64,000 bases of DNA from Pseudomonadota bacterium (GCA_023423895.1 JAFAER010000223.1:1-64000); one strand, 5' to 3'; positions 8,028-16,630 are shown, counted from the stretch's first letter. Numbers and translations: made by a program. The notes: generated by a model not told the origin, from the sequence alone.

Positions 8028-8590
8028 ATGCCTCGCTCGGGATTCATCCCCACGGCCATGATGAGTGACCACGCGTGGCCCGTGCGCGAATATGCAGCAC
8101 GACTGCTCCGGGACGCGGGCGTCACGACCGAGAACGGCGCAGAACCCGAGACTTGATCGAACGAAACGTGGGAGAACGTCGCGCTACACGCCGCCATCGA
8201 TGCCGTACCTGCTGGCGCGGCGGTGCATGGGATGGTTGTCGTGGACGAAGCCCAGGACTTCACGGAAGGCGACTGGGAGTTCGCAAAAGGCGGCCGCAGC
8301 AGGCGGACCGTTTCGGGCGTTCGGTGACGCTTGCCAGTCGTTCTGGCCGAACGCGTCGTCCCGCGTGGGCTGTTCGGTGCGCAGTGGAACCTCGGAGCTG
8401 AGAGCGCCCGACGAAGCATCGGTGCCGTCGCGCACATCACGCGACCGCTATCGCGAGCACACCCCGCCCGTCCGGCCGATGCTCATCCGGGTAGAAGCGG
8501 ATCCGACCGACGACGAAATCCGCGAGGGCCGACGAAAACGACGATATCCTGGTCCACTCGGACGCCTGTGCGAACCGCGCCGGTCAAGGG
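8028..8590 (+). pseudogene. decayed UvrD-like helicase/ATPase gene
   Basis: A frame opening at ATG 8028 reads through EYAARLLRDAG to an in-frame stop at 8154. It then continues in the same frame as WENVALHAAIDAV and a Walker B motif MVVVDEAQDFTEGDWEF (about 8230-8280), which is typical of superfamily 1 helicases. After a frameshift near 8290 the next helicase motif, PFRAFGDACQSFW, appears one frame over. Walker A is absent. At least one nonsense and one frameshift mutation therefore separate conserved motifs, so the gene is dead. It sits directly upstream of the kelch gene and may have been displaced by it. Confidence 0.75.
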
Positions 8591-8593
8591 GAT

Positions 8594-11395
8594 GTGGGCC
8601 TCGACGTGAGACCAGTAAAACCGTCATTCACACTTGTTCTTCTCTGCGCGCTCGCTGCTTGCACCCTCGCGCCGTCAGCCAGGGAGCAGCTCGGGACATC
8701 GACTGCCGCCTTGGGGCCCGACACCGTCGAATGGACGCGTCTCGATTTCGGCCTGGGGCGCCGGCGGTGGGCGGCGGCCGCCTTCGATAGTGCGAGAGGG
8801 GTGCTCGTTCTGTTCGGTGGCAACGATCGCCTCGGCGCGCACAGGGACGACACGTTCGAATGGGACGGAACGGCCTGGCACGCGAAGGTGACCGCTCACC
8901 ATCCGTCGGCGCGTGCTTATTCGGCCATGGCGTTCGACTCGATTCGGAACAGGGTGGTGCTGTTCGGAGGTCTTCGGTGGAGCGAAGGTCACGCCGCTGA
9001 TACCTGGGAGTACGACGGGGACGACTGGGTACAGCGTTTCCCCGCGACGAGCCCTCCGGTTCGTGCCGCGCATTCCATGGCCTTCGATTCGAGTCGGGGA
9101 AGAACGGTCCTCTACGGTGGTTGGGCCCCGGGACACAACGCTGGTTACAGCGACACGTGGGAGTGGGATGGGACTGACTGGAGCAGCATCACCAGCCCAG
9201 CGAATCCCGGAAACCGCTACGAAGCCGCGATGACGTACGACAGCACGCACGGCTACACGCTGCTTCACGGTGGAATCGGCGGCGGGTCGACCACGTGGAC
9301 ATGGAACGGCTCGCAGTGGATCAACAGGAACGCGAACCCCAGTCCGACGGGTCAAGGGCACGTCCTCGTGAACGACGCCGCTCGACAGAAGCTGGTCATG
9401 TATCGCTGGGGGCAGACCTGGGAGTGGAACGGAACTGGGTGGTCGCAGATCATGACGTCGACCACGCCGCCGCTCGAGGGCCACGCAGCGGGGGGCTACG
9501 ACACGGTCCGGCATCGAACCGTCCTCTTTGGTGGCATCGGACCACTTGGCCGCTCGGGCGATACGTGGACCTATGACGGACTCGACTGGACGCTGGCGGC
9601 GCCGAGCTCGACGCCGATCGCACGTTCCAACGCGCGCGCCATCTTCGATCCCACGACGAATCGGCTCGTCCTGTTCGGCGGCCTCGCGAGCCACAATGCT
9701 GCGAATGTGGACACGCTGAACGACACCTGGGAGCTCGACGGCAACTCCTGGCTCCCACGTGCGCCCGTGACGTCTCCGTCGAAACGTGCCGGGCATGTCT
9801 TCGTGTTCGATTCGGCGCGAGGCGGAGGCGTCCTCTTCGGCGGGCACTCCTCCCAGTATGGATTCAGCGACCTCCTCGGAGACACCTGGACATGGAGCGC
9901 CGGCAATTGGCATCTACGCTCGCCGGAGCACGCCCCGTCCCCTCGCAAGAATGCGGCAGCCGCTTTCGACCCGTCGCGCGGATACGTCGTCCTCTTCGGT
10001 GGGCAATCGGATGTCGGGCACGAGCGGGACACCTGGCTCTGGATGGGAGCGGACTGGTCGAAGGTGACGCCCCTGCATGCACCGTTGAACGCGAATGGGG
10101 CGTCGATGACGTACGACGCCGTCCGTCAACGCGTGGTCCTCTACCAGTCCCCACAGTCGTGGGAGTGGGACGGGAACGACTGGCAGGTCGCGCCCGCCGC
10201 GCCGATCTCTCCCGCGCGTTTCAACTCGGCGATGACGTTCGACACCCAGCGTGGCCGGTCCATTCTGTTCGGCGGGGGCATCAACACTGGCTATACGGCG
10301 GAGACTTGGGAGTCCGACGGTTCTCGCTGGTTCAAGCGCCTTCCCGCGTCGACACCGATCGGCTTGATGAACGCCACGCTCGCCTATGATCCGGTTCGCC
10401 AGCGCGCCGTGCTGTTCGGCGGCTACAACGACGGCGCGAGCGGGTTGACCTATGTCTACCGCGTCACTCCCGGTGATCCTGGAGCGACGTGCTTTTCGAG
10501 CGCCGAGTGTTCATCGGGCTTCTGCGTCGACGGCGTGTGCTGCTCGACCGCATGTGGTGGCAACGATCCCTCCGATTGTCAGGCGTGCAGCGTGCAAGCC
10601 GGCGCGCAGATCGACGGCACGTGTGCACCCGTTGCTCCCCGCGTCTGTCGACCGGTGGCAGGCCCTTGCGATGTCGCCGAGTCTTGTACCGGAGTCGACG
10701 CGCTCTGCCCGGTCGACGGGTTCCAGCCGAACACGACGGTGTGCAGTCCGAAGTCCTCCGCGTGCGTCGCCGCGGCCCTCTGCACGGGAGTGAGCGCCGC
10801 ATGTCCTGCGCCGAGCTTCGAGCCGGCGGGGACCGAGTGTCGAGCGCCTGCGGGGGAATGCCGTCAACACGCCGTCTGTGATGGGCTGACCGCCGATTGT
10901 GGACCGAATCCCCCGACTCCGCACGGGACGCCTTGCGATGGAGGAGAATGCGTCGATGGCTCGTGCGTAGTGGATGCGGGCGTCGACCCCGGAACGCCAG
11001 CCGACTCCGGGACGCCATGGGATTCCGGGATGCCATGGGACTCCGGGACGCCATCGGATTCCGGGACACCAGCAGATGCAGGCGTCCCCGTCGACGCTTC
11101 ACCTGGCGTGCCGTCGGATCCCCAGGCAGATGCGGCGCCTGAGGCGATCGTCGACTCGGGGGCGTCGGATCTCGTCGACGCGGGCACGGGCGCCGTCCCC
11201 CTCGATGTCTCTCCTGGTGAGGGCGATCGCGGGTGCGGGTGTCGGCTCGTTGCCACGAGGCCGCCGAGTCCGTGGGCTCTCAGCGTACTTCTCGCAGCAG
11301 GGCTCGCGATCGTGCGCCGGAGGTCCCGCGGCATCGGGAGCGGTCCCGAAACTCACGGAGCCGATCGCGGGCGCCGAGACTCGTTTGCGGCCTGA
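8594..11395 (+). CDS. kelch-repeat, Cys-rich surface protein with lipobox and MYXO-CTERM-like tail
   Basis: 933 residues from a GTG start. N-terminal signal with lipobox L-A-A-C (Cys near residue 23). Residues 45-630 hold about ten kelch-type blades, each with a VLFGG motif and a D-T-W-E-W/Y-D-G strand, predicted to form one or more beta-propellers. Residues 635-790 are Cys-rich with disintegrin-like spacing (CFSSAECSSGFCVDGVCC and three C-x(5-8)-C-T/D-G-x-x-A-x-C units). A five-unit T-P-x-D-S-G linker follows (about 800-829). The C-terminus has G-C-G-C, a hydrophobic helix and R-R-R, the pattern of MYXO-CTERM sorting tails. Having both a lipobox and a C-terminal sorting tail is odd. Confidence 0.85.
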   Translation: MGLDVRPVKPSFTLVLLCALAACTLAPSAREQLGTSTAALGPDTVEWTRLDFGLGRRRWAAAAFDSARGVLVLFGGNDRLGAHRDDTFEWDGTAWHAKVTAHHPSARAYSAMAFDSIRNRVVLFGGLRWSEGHAADTWEYDGDDWVQRFPATSPPVRAAHSMAFDSSRGRTVLYGGWAPGHNAGYSDTWEWDGTDWSSITSPANPGNRYEAAMTYDSTHGYTLLHGGIGGGSTTWTWNGSQWINRNANPSPTGQGHVLVNDAARQKLVMYRWGQTWEWNGTGWSQIMTSTTPPLEGHAAGGYDTVRHRTVLFGGIGPLGRSGDTWTYDGLDWTLAAPSSTPIARSNARAIFDPTTNRLVLFGGLASHNAANVDTLNDTWELDGNSWLPRAPVTSPSKRAGHVFVFDSARGGGVLFGGHSSQYGFSDLLGDTWTWSAGNWHLRSPEHAPSPRKNAAAAFDPSRGYVVLFGGQSDVGHERDTWLWMGADWSKVTPLHAPLNANGASMTYDAVRQRVVLYQSPQSWEWDGNDWQVAPAAPISPARFNSAMTFDTQRGRSILFGGGINTGYTAETWESDGSRWFKRLPASTPIGLMNATLAYDPVRQRAVLFGGYNDGASGLTYVYRVTPGDPGATCFSSAECSSGFCVDGVCCSTACGGNDPSDCQACSVQAGAQIDGTCAPVAPRVCRPVAGPCDVAESCTGVDALCPVDGFQPNTTVCSPKSSACVAAALCTGVSAACPAPSFEPAGTECRAPAGECRQHAVCDGLTADCGPNPPTPHGTPCDGGECVDGSCVVDAGVDPGTPADSGTPWDSGMPWDSGTPSDSGTPADAGVPVDASPGVPSDPQADAAPEAIVDSGASDLVDAGTGAVPLDVSPGEGDRGCGCRLVATRPPSPWALSVLLAAGLAIVRRRSRGIGSGPETHGADRGRRDSFAA
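10991..11080 (+). repeat. 18-bp tandem repeat, five units, inside the kelch gene
   Basis: Five imperfect 18-bp units (10991, 11009, 11027, 11045, 11063) encode the linker repeat G-T-P-x-D-S. Units differ at a few bases, and the period keeps the reading frame, so copy number can vary without frameshift. Confidence 0.8.
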
Positions 11396-11531
11396 CGGAC
11401 ACCTCGGTGTGAACGGCGATGCGCCGTCTCAATCCGAGGTCCTTGCGCCTCCGCGTTCGGGCGCGACGCGAGCATGGCGTTCGGTGACCGGCCGATGTGG
11501 CCCCGATCGAAGCGCCTCCCAAGTGAGGGAA

Positions 11532-12422
11532 CTACGGCGTGCCGCAGAAGAACCCGATGACGTCCATCACCGTGTCCAGCGTTGCCTCGACGGAGGTGCC
11601 TCCGCATGGGGCGTACTCCGGCGACGTGTCGAGGCCGAGCTCTTCGGAGCACGACGCGGCCGCGGCCACCTTGTGTTTGCAGTCGTGGCCACGAGCGAAC
11701 TCGAAGCAGGCTTCGCGGTCCGTTGCGTGAGTGCAGCCCGACAAGCACGCGTTCGCCTCGTAGATCTTCTCGGCGCAGCTCTCGTCGCCGGCGACCCGTG
11801 CGATGCAGCCCTCGGTGTTGACCCACGAGCGTCCCGATCCGTCGACGACGAACGGCCCCCAAGCGGCTGCGTCCACGTCGGTCACGATGCACTCCGAGCA
11901 GCCCTGGTGCTCCGATGCGAATGCCTTGCAGGCCGACGACGAGCTGTTTTTGCCGAAGCAGGCCTTTTCGGCCTGCGTCAGCTCCTTGGCGGAGCACGCC
12001 CCCTGGTGTGCGCGCGCCGGCGACCGGAAGGTCCAGAACCACTCGGGCGACGTCGGAAGATCGTTCGGATGTATGCCGTCGGTGCAGATCGCGTTGCGAG
12101 TCGACGCGACGCAGCTCTCATAGGAGCTGCTGCACGTGTCCGGCGAGGGCGTGCTGCAAATATCCATGCACGTCTCGAGGCACTGGACGACGAACTCGTA
12201 GCTCACCGCGCTGCACTGCGCGTTGCACTGGGAGCAGTAGTCCGTCTCGTTGGCCTTGCATCGATCGTAGTCGACATTGCAGAGGGTTCGCTCACAGTCG
12301 GCCGGGCGACCCGTCGACGCTTGGGTGGTGCCGTCGGCCGCAGCTCCATCGGGCGACGAGCAAGCGGCGAGGACGGCGAGGAAGGCGAGAGAGAAGGCGG
12401 AGTGGAGTGCGTGGCGGTGCAT
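11532..12422 (-). CDS. Cys-rich lipoprotein, function unknown
   Basis: 296 residues. Signal peptide with lipobox L-A-A-C (Cys near residue 21). The mature protein has more than 20 Cys, many spaced C-x-x-x-C or C-x-x-C (RTLCNVDYDRC, DYCSQCNAQC), consistent with helical hairpins held by disulfides as in four-helix Cys-rich secreted proteins. No catalytic motif is visible. It is convergent with the kelch surface protein gene and divergent from the AHSA1-like gene. Export and lipid anchoring are well supported; the role is unknown. Confidence 0.75.
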   Translation of the reverse strand: MHRHALHSAFSLAFLAVLAACSSPDGAAADGTTQASTGRPADCERTLCNVDYDRCKANETDYCSQCNAQCSAVSYEFVVQCLETCMDICSTPSPDTCSSSYESCVASTRNAICTDGIHPNDLPTSPEWFWTFRSPARAHQGACSAKELTQAEKACFGKNSSSSACKAFASEHQGCSECIVTDVDAAAWGPFVVDGSGRSWVNTEGCIARVAGDESCAEKIYEANACLSGCTHATDREACFEFARGHDCKHKVAAAASCSEELGLDTSPEYAPCGGTSVEATLDTVMDVIGFFCGTP

Positions 12423-12745
12423 GCGCTCCTGTTCGGCCGCTGGTCGGCTCAGTTGCGAAAAAAGAACAGCCCCCTCGGCGCGCGCGCCCTCGGCGAGGGC
12501 ACGTCACGTCACGGATGACGCGGTGCATTGCAGATCCGCCTGGGGCCGCGGCTCCCGCGAGCCCGGGCGCACCGAACTGTCGAGCGGAAGCTCCGCCGGA
12601 AATGGCTGCGAAAAGTCGCGCTGCACCACCCGGAGAAGAAATCGAAGAGGGCGTGTCGATCGGGCCGCTCCTCGATTGTCGTCTCGATGAAGCGGGTGGT
12701 CGACGAGCTCCGTCGCAGCGACCCGCCCACGAGGAGGTAACGACC
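12423..12745. other. 323-bp divergent gap with ECF-like promoter motif
   Basis: Separates the Cys-rich lipoprotein gene (minus) from the AHSA1-like gene (plus). The only element I can support is the bipartite motif at 12654-12683 and the ribosome binding site before 12746. Confidence 0.5.
12654..12683 (+). promoter_or_regulatory. bipartite promoter-like motif shared with 47243-47272
   Basis: TGTCGATC, 7 unmatched bases, then the 15-mer TCCTCGATTGTCGTC. The same two blocks with the same 7-base gap occur upstream of the RibD-like gene. TGTCGA is the -35 element reported for ECF42-type (DGPF-associated) sigma factors, and CGTC fits the -10 type, although the 20-base gap between TGTCGA and CGTC is longer than I would expect. 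The motif lies 63-92 bp before the AHSA1-like start. Confidence 0.6.
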
Positions 12746-13198
12746 ATGACGCAGAACAACACCGTCAAGCTTCACCGCGTCCTTCGTGCACCGGCGAAGC
12801 GGATCTATCGCGCGTTCCTCGATCCCGACGCGATGGTCAAGTGGCTCCCGCCGCACGGCTTCACGGGCAAGGTCCATCACATCAAGGCGGAGGTCGGCGG
12901 CACGTACAAGATGTCGTTCACCAACTTCAGCACCGGGCACAGCCATTCGTTCGGCGGCGAGTTCCTCGAGCTCGTGCCCGACGAGCGCATCCGCCACACC
13001 GACAAGTTCGACGATCCGAACATGGCCGCTCAGATGCAGACCACCATCTCGCTGAAGACGGTCTTCTGCGGAACCGAGGTGACGATCGTGCAGGAGGGGC
13101 TCCCGACCGTCATCCCGGTCGAGGCGTGTTACCTCGGCTGGCAAGAGTCGCTCACGTTGCTCGCGCAGCTCGTGGAGGCCGAGATCCCGAACGGGTGA
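12746..13198 (+). CDS. SRPBCC (AHSA1-like) protein
   Basis: 150 residues from an ATG preceded by a strong GAGGAGGT site (12731-12738). The sequence has the AHSA1 layout: an N-terminal strand with R-V-L-R-A-P-A-K-R-I-Y-R-A-F, the motif DAMVKWLPPHGFTGKV, a central G-G-x-Y-K-M-S-F strand, and a C-terminal helix with G-W-Q-E-S-L-x-x-L. Members are small hydrophobic-ligand-binding proteins, frequently encoded beside or under ECF sigma factors with DGPF, VOC and RibD-like proteins. The substrate is unknown. The upstream motif at 12654 suggests co-regulation with the gene at 47322. Confidence 0.9.
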   Translation: MTQNNTVKLHRVLRAPAKRIYRAFLDPDAMVKWLPPHGFTGKVHHIKAEVGGTYKMSFTNFSTGHSHSFGGEFLELVPDERIRHTDKFDDPNMAAQMQTTISLKTVFCGTEVTIVQEGLPTVIPVEACYLGWQESLTLLAQLVEAEIPNG

Positions 13199-13352
13199 CC
13201 GAGACGACGCGCGCGTCGGCGGGCAGTCCAGCCCCGCACCCAGAGGCGGCACCAAGTCCAAGGCCACGCGTTCGGCGAGGCGTTAACCTCGCGCCGGGCG
13301 CGGCAGCCTGGTCCGCTCCCGATGTCCACAGGGCGGTGCTAGGATCACTCCC

Positions 13353-13949
13353 ATGGCTGCGTCGAATCCGTACTCGGAGGTGACGGTCGTGCCGCGGATC
13401 GCGGTGCAGTTCCCGCTGCCGCTTCCGACACCGCCGGGCTTCGATGTCGCGCGGCGTTCGACGTGGCCGGCGGTGACCGGACGTCTGGAGTACGTCGGGG
13501 GGAGGCTCGAGTACATGCCGCCTTGCGGGGAGGTCCAGCAGCGCACGGTCGTCGACATCGTGACCGAGCTCAACCTGTGGCGGCGAAGTCGCTCCGGCTT
13601 CGTGGTCGGCTCCAATGAAGCAGGGATGCTGCTCGGCGGTGAGGTTCGAGCGGCGGACGTCGCGGTGTGGCATGAATCGGCGCCGACGTCGGGATATGCC
13701 CGCAATCCGCCGGTGCTCGCGGTCGAGGTCTGCGGCGCCGATGAGGACGTTGCAGCGCTCCTCGAGAAGTCACGGTGGTACCTCGAGCATGGCGTGCTCC
13801 TGACGTGGATCGTCGATCCTCTCGCGCGTGTCGTGCACGTCGTGTCGAGCGACGGAGTCCTCGTCGTCGGCGCGACGGAGACGCTTCCCGAGCACTCCGC
13901 GTTGCCCGGATTGTCGATTCCTGTAGCGAATCTGTTCCGACAGCTCTGA
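13353..13949 (+). CDS. Uma2 family (DUF820) predicted endonuclease
   Basis: 198 residues. The family is built on a PD-(D/E)xK nuclease fold. I see the conserved opening G-R-L-E-Y-V-G-G-R-L-E-Y-M-P-P, the acidic strand RAADVAVW and the P-V-L-A-V-E-V strand carrying the Asp and Glu of the active site. The usual S/T-x-x-x-D/K segment is less clear. Uma2 proteins are strongly expanded in cyanobacteria and myxobacteria, and their biological role is unsettled; nuclease activity is inferred from fold. Two more copies lie at 15841 and 19013, and a scrap at 7706 matches this gene. Confidence 0.85.
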   Translation: MAASNPYSEVTVVPRIAVQFPLPLPTPPGFDVARRSTWPAVTGRLEYVGGRLEYMPPCGEVQQRTVVDIVTELNLWRRSRSGFVVGSNEAGMLLGGEVRAADVAVWHESAPTSGYARNPPVLAVEVCGADEDVAALLEKSRWYLEHGVLLTWIVDPLARVVHVVSSDGVLVVGATETLPEHSALPGLSIPVANLFRQL

Positions 13950-14508
13950 CTCGTCGTGGCCCTGCAGTGAACGCGCGCGACGACGAACGGCCAAGAGCCT
14001 CCTGATCGCGAGCGCGCCGAGTCGTTGCCCCCCCGGTATCGTCCGAAGAGGGGTCGAGCGAGGCCACGAGGTGCTGCCGCTCTCGCTCCTTCCTTTCGGT
14101 CTCGCGTTCCGTGCTCGCGCGCGGCGTGCTCGCGGGCGCGCTCCTTCGTTCGCGTGAGGCTCGTCGGATGAACGCGCTGCCGAGTCGGACTGGGAGCACC
14201 GACGCTCCGCGTTCGTGCCGTCGACGTGGTCGGCGCCATCTCGAGCCCCCTCGCAATCGAGCGGTTCACCGGCCGGTGGGCCTCACCTTGCGGCGTTCCA
14301 CGATTGAGACGCAGAGCGCGGGTGAGCTACGTTGGCGCGCTCCGCCGATGTTCCGATGTCCGTCCTGTATCGAGCCCGCGGCGAAGCTCTACGCGTTCGC
14401 GGCTGCCGGCTCGATCGTGCATCGACCCTTCGAAAGCGGTATGGGCCAGAGCGCTGTTGGCCACGCGGCTCACGCGGAGGCCGACGGTGTGCAGAGAAGG
14501 ATGAGAGG
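13950..14508. other. 559-bp gap with a coiled-coil gene remnant
   Basis: Apart from the remnant at 14054-14170, I see no coding signal. The sequence just before 14509 carries the ribosome binding region of the next gene. Confidence 0.5.
14054..14170 (-). pseudogene. remnant resembling the coiled-coil lipoprotein at 33897-34787
   Basis: On the minus strand, one frame reads ERETERKERERQHLVASLD. The intact gene at 33897-34787 reads RERETEKRDRERQHLVAMLD at the same point. A neighbouring frame gives the preceding part (KERAREHAAREHGTRDRKE), so the fragment is frameshifted. The similarity is visible in the DNA over about 90 bp (compare 34317-34400). The rest of the gene is missing. Confidence 0.55.
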
Positions 14509-15393
14509 ATGAAGCTTCGCGAACATCACGGCTCCCACGTTCGCGTCGTTGCCTGTGCCGCTTCTCTCGCGGCCGCTCTCTCGACGACGACGCTTCCCTC
14601 TCATGCGCAGGAGCCTCCGGTTCCCGCCGCGCCAGAACAACCTTCGCAGCCCGCACCCGAGACGGACGCCGACACGCCCCCGCTGCCGCCTTCGCCCGCC
14701 CCTTCGCCGCCGCCGCCGCAGGCAGCCCCACCGGGGCCCGTACCGGCGGAATCTGGAGTGCCGACGGAGCCGGCTCCTCCGCGTTCCGAACCGCCCGCCT
14801 GCGACGAGCGTGCGATTGCGGCGAGCGTCGAGCAGGATCACCGGCATACCGGCTTTCACGTGCACGGTGAGCTCGGATTGGCCTTCATGGGCGCGAGCGC
14901 GAGCAGCCTGGGGTCGACGCTCGAGGCTGCTGGCGTGAGCACCGTCGCCTCTCTCCGGGTGGGCGGAGCCGTCGTCGAGAACCTCATCATCGCAGGCGAG
15001 CTCTGGACGGTGCGCGCGCCGAGCACCAATTGGAGGTTGGACGGCGAGGCCGTCACGCCCCGCGGGGACGTCAGCGCGACTCTCTCGGGAATCGGCTTCA
15101 ACGTGACCTATTACCTGATGCCAGCGAACGTCTTCTTCTCCGTGACACCATCCGTGGGAGTCCTTGCATTCGATAACACGGACGAGCGAACGGGCGCCCG
15201 GACGAAGACGGGATTCTCGGCGCGAGCCGCGATCGGCAAGGAGTGGTGGGTCGCGAGACAGTTCGGCATCGGTGTCGCGGCGAACGGCTTCCTCGGGATC
15301 AATGGAGACGAGGGCGAGACGGACACTGCGAGGTCGACGTTCAACTGGACGACGCTCGGCGCGGGTGCCTCCTTCACGGGCTCGTACAACTGA
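14509..15393 (+). CDS. outer-membrane beta-barrel-like protein with Pro-rich linker
   Basis: 294 residues from the ATG at 14509, chosen because it gives a proper signal peptide (basic start, V-A-C-A-A-S-L-A-A-A-L, cleavage after S-H-A) behind an AGAAGG/AGAGG region. Residues 35-95 are Pro/Ala-rich. The rest (residues 110-294) has alternating strands with Gly and aromatic residues, such as FHVHGELGLAFMGA and GIGFNVTYYLMPANVFFSVTP, as in eight-stranded outer-membrane barrels. A long upstream extension of the frame is Arg-rich and not plausible. No partner gene is obvious. Confidence 0.75.
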   Translation: MKLREHHGSHVRVVACAASLAAALSTTTLPSHAQEPPVPAAPEQPSQPAPETDADTPPLPPSPAPSPPPPQAAPPGPVPAESGVPTEPAPPRSEPPACDERAIAASVEQDHRHTGFHVHGELGLAFMGASASSLGSTLEAAGVSTVASLRVGGAVVENLIIAGELWTVRAPSTNWRLDGEAVTPRGDVSATLSGIGFNVTYYLMPANVFFSVTPSVGVLAFDNTDERTGARTKTGFSARAAIGKEWWVARQFGIGVAANGFLGINGDEGETDTARSTFNWTTLGAGASFTGSYN

Positions 15394-15569
15394 GCCGGGG
15401 GCCACCACGAAGCGAGCGCCGTGTAGTGGATTGGGCTGAAAGCATCCCGGCCTTCACGATCGTTCCTGTCTTGGGGTGTACCAGGCGCTGCGTCTGGAGC
15501 CTCCTGGGTCAGGGAAGTTGTCGCCTCCGTCGCGTAGACGGACGACGTCGTTCTCTGGGGGGGCGAGCC

Positions 15570-15650
15570 TGGGCAAGTCGCTCGTGCGCGTGCTGCCGGA
15601 CTACATCGTCGAGGGCCCGAGGCTCTTCCTCGCAACAACGTCACGTAAGA
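15570..15650 (+). pseudogene. LysR-type regulator C-terminal scrap
   Basis: One frame reads GKSLVRVLPDYIVEGPRLFL followed by A-T-T-S-R-K. This matches the last strand and helix of LysR effector-binding domains (L-V-R-V-L-P-D-Y, then Y/F-x-x-x-x-S-R). Nothing before or after resembles LysR, and there is no HTH. The fragment ends just before the hairpin repeat, which may mark the breakpoint. Confidence 0.5.
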
Positions 15651-15669
15651 GCCAACCCCCTGCGGGTGA

Positions 15670-15713
15670 CGCTCTCGCGGAAGTTGCCGAGGAAAGTTAA
15701 CTCGGCAACTAGC
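15670..15713 (+). repeat. 44-bp hairpin repeat, copy 2
   Basis: Same element as at 7874-7917. The 10-bp stem arms are 15682-15691 and 15701-15710. The single difference between copies lies in the loop, so the stem is fully conserved. Confidence 0.75.
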
Positions 15714-15840
15714 TCGCGGAGGAGTGCCCAGGAGGGGACGCGCGCTCCGCCGTCGAAGCTCCGCGCTTGGCCGGTACATCGCAGCCGCATCGGCCATTCT
15801 TCTGGTGAGGCGCACCCCGGAGCCGTCTCGCGAGCTCCGC

Positions 15841-16410
15841 TCAGGGCGGCGGAAGCTCCGCGTACAGGCGGTCGACATCGAGCGCCGCGCCGCTCTTCAG
15901 CCGAAGCGCTCCGGCGGTCACCACCTGACGCGTCCAGCCGTCCGGCCCTCGCGTCCAGAGCTCGAGCTCGCTTCGCTGGTGGGCAACGATCAGGTACTCG
16001 TCCAGCGTTGCCACCTGGAGATAGTCCTCCAGCTTGACGCCGCGATCCTTCTTCTCGGTGCTCTGGCTCGTCACCTCGACGAGGAGCGTCGGATGAATGC
16101 GCGTATCCGCGTCGAGCGAATGAACCTCGTCACTGCAGTACACCGCGAGGTCGGGGTAGTAGCCGACCCAGCCCTTGTCCGCCGCGAGGACGCCGAGTCG
16201 CTGATCGGAACGCTCCAGAATGCAGGGCCCATCGCCGAGCGGGCCGCGGATCACGTCGTGCAAGCGACCGCAGAGGAGGTTGTGGCGCCGTGTCGCGCCG
16301 GCCATCGCCACGATCTCGCCGTCGAGGAGCTCGTGGCGCTGTTCGGCCTCGCGCTCGAACTGGAGATACCCGGCGAAGTCGACCGACCACCGCCGCGGGG
16401 TGTCAGTCAT
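15841..16410 (-). CDS. Uma2 family (DUF820) predicted endonuclease
   Basis: 189 residues from the ATG at 16410, which places the family opening (YLQFEREAEQRHELLDGEIV) close to the N-terminus. Upstream codons in frame are unlike the family. Conserved features are the R-H-N in the following helix, YYPDLAVYCSD with the active-site Asp, and L-L-V-E-V-T-S-Q-S-T-E with the Glu and the S-x-S-T segment usual in Uma2. It is therefore a complete member, better conserved than the copy at 13353. Nuclease activity is inferred from the PD-(D/E)xK fold. It is not in an operon. Confidence 0.9.
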   Translation of the reverse strand: MTDTPRRWSVDFAGYLQFEREAEQRHELLDGEIVAMAGATRRHNLLCGRLHDVIRGPLGDGPCILERSDQRLGVLAADKGWVGYYPDLAVYCSDEVHSLDADTRIHPTLLVEVTSQSTEKKDRGVKLEDYLQVATLDEYLIVAHQRSELELWTRGPDGWTRQVVTAGALRLKSGAALDVDRLYAELPPP

Positions 16411-16630
16411 GTTCGAAAGGTAGCACGCATGCGGGGCTTCCAGAGGAGGATGCCTGGGAGACGTACACCACCGACGCCGAAGCGCGAGCTCCAGGACGGC
16501 CCTCGTGCCATCGCGGTCCACATCACGGCCGGGAACGAGCTCTCGAGAGGTCACATGCCTCCGCACGCCTGCTGCCCGGACTGCGACCGACCGAGCGTGC
16601 GCTCAGGTTCGAGGCCGGGGGACGCGGTGC

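Larger units (their letters stand above)
15394..15840. other. 447-bp gap with a LysR scrap and a hairpin repeat
   Basis: Contains the LysR-type remnant (15570-15650) and copy 2 of the 44-bp hairpin repeat (15670-15713), which begins about 20 bp after the remnant breaks off. I see nothing else. Confidence 0.5.
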
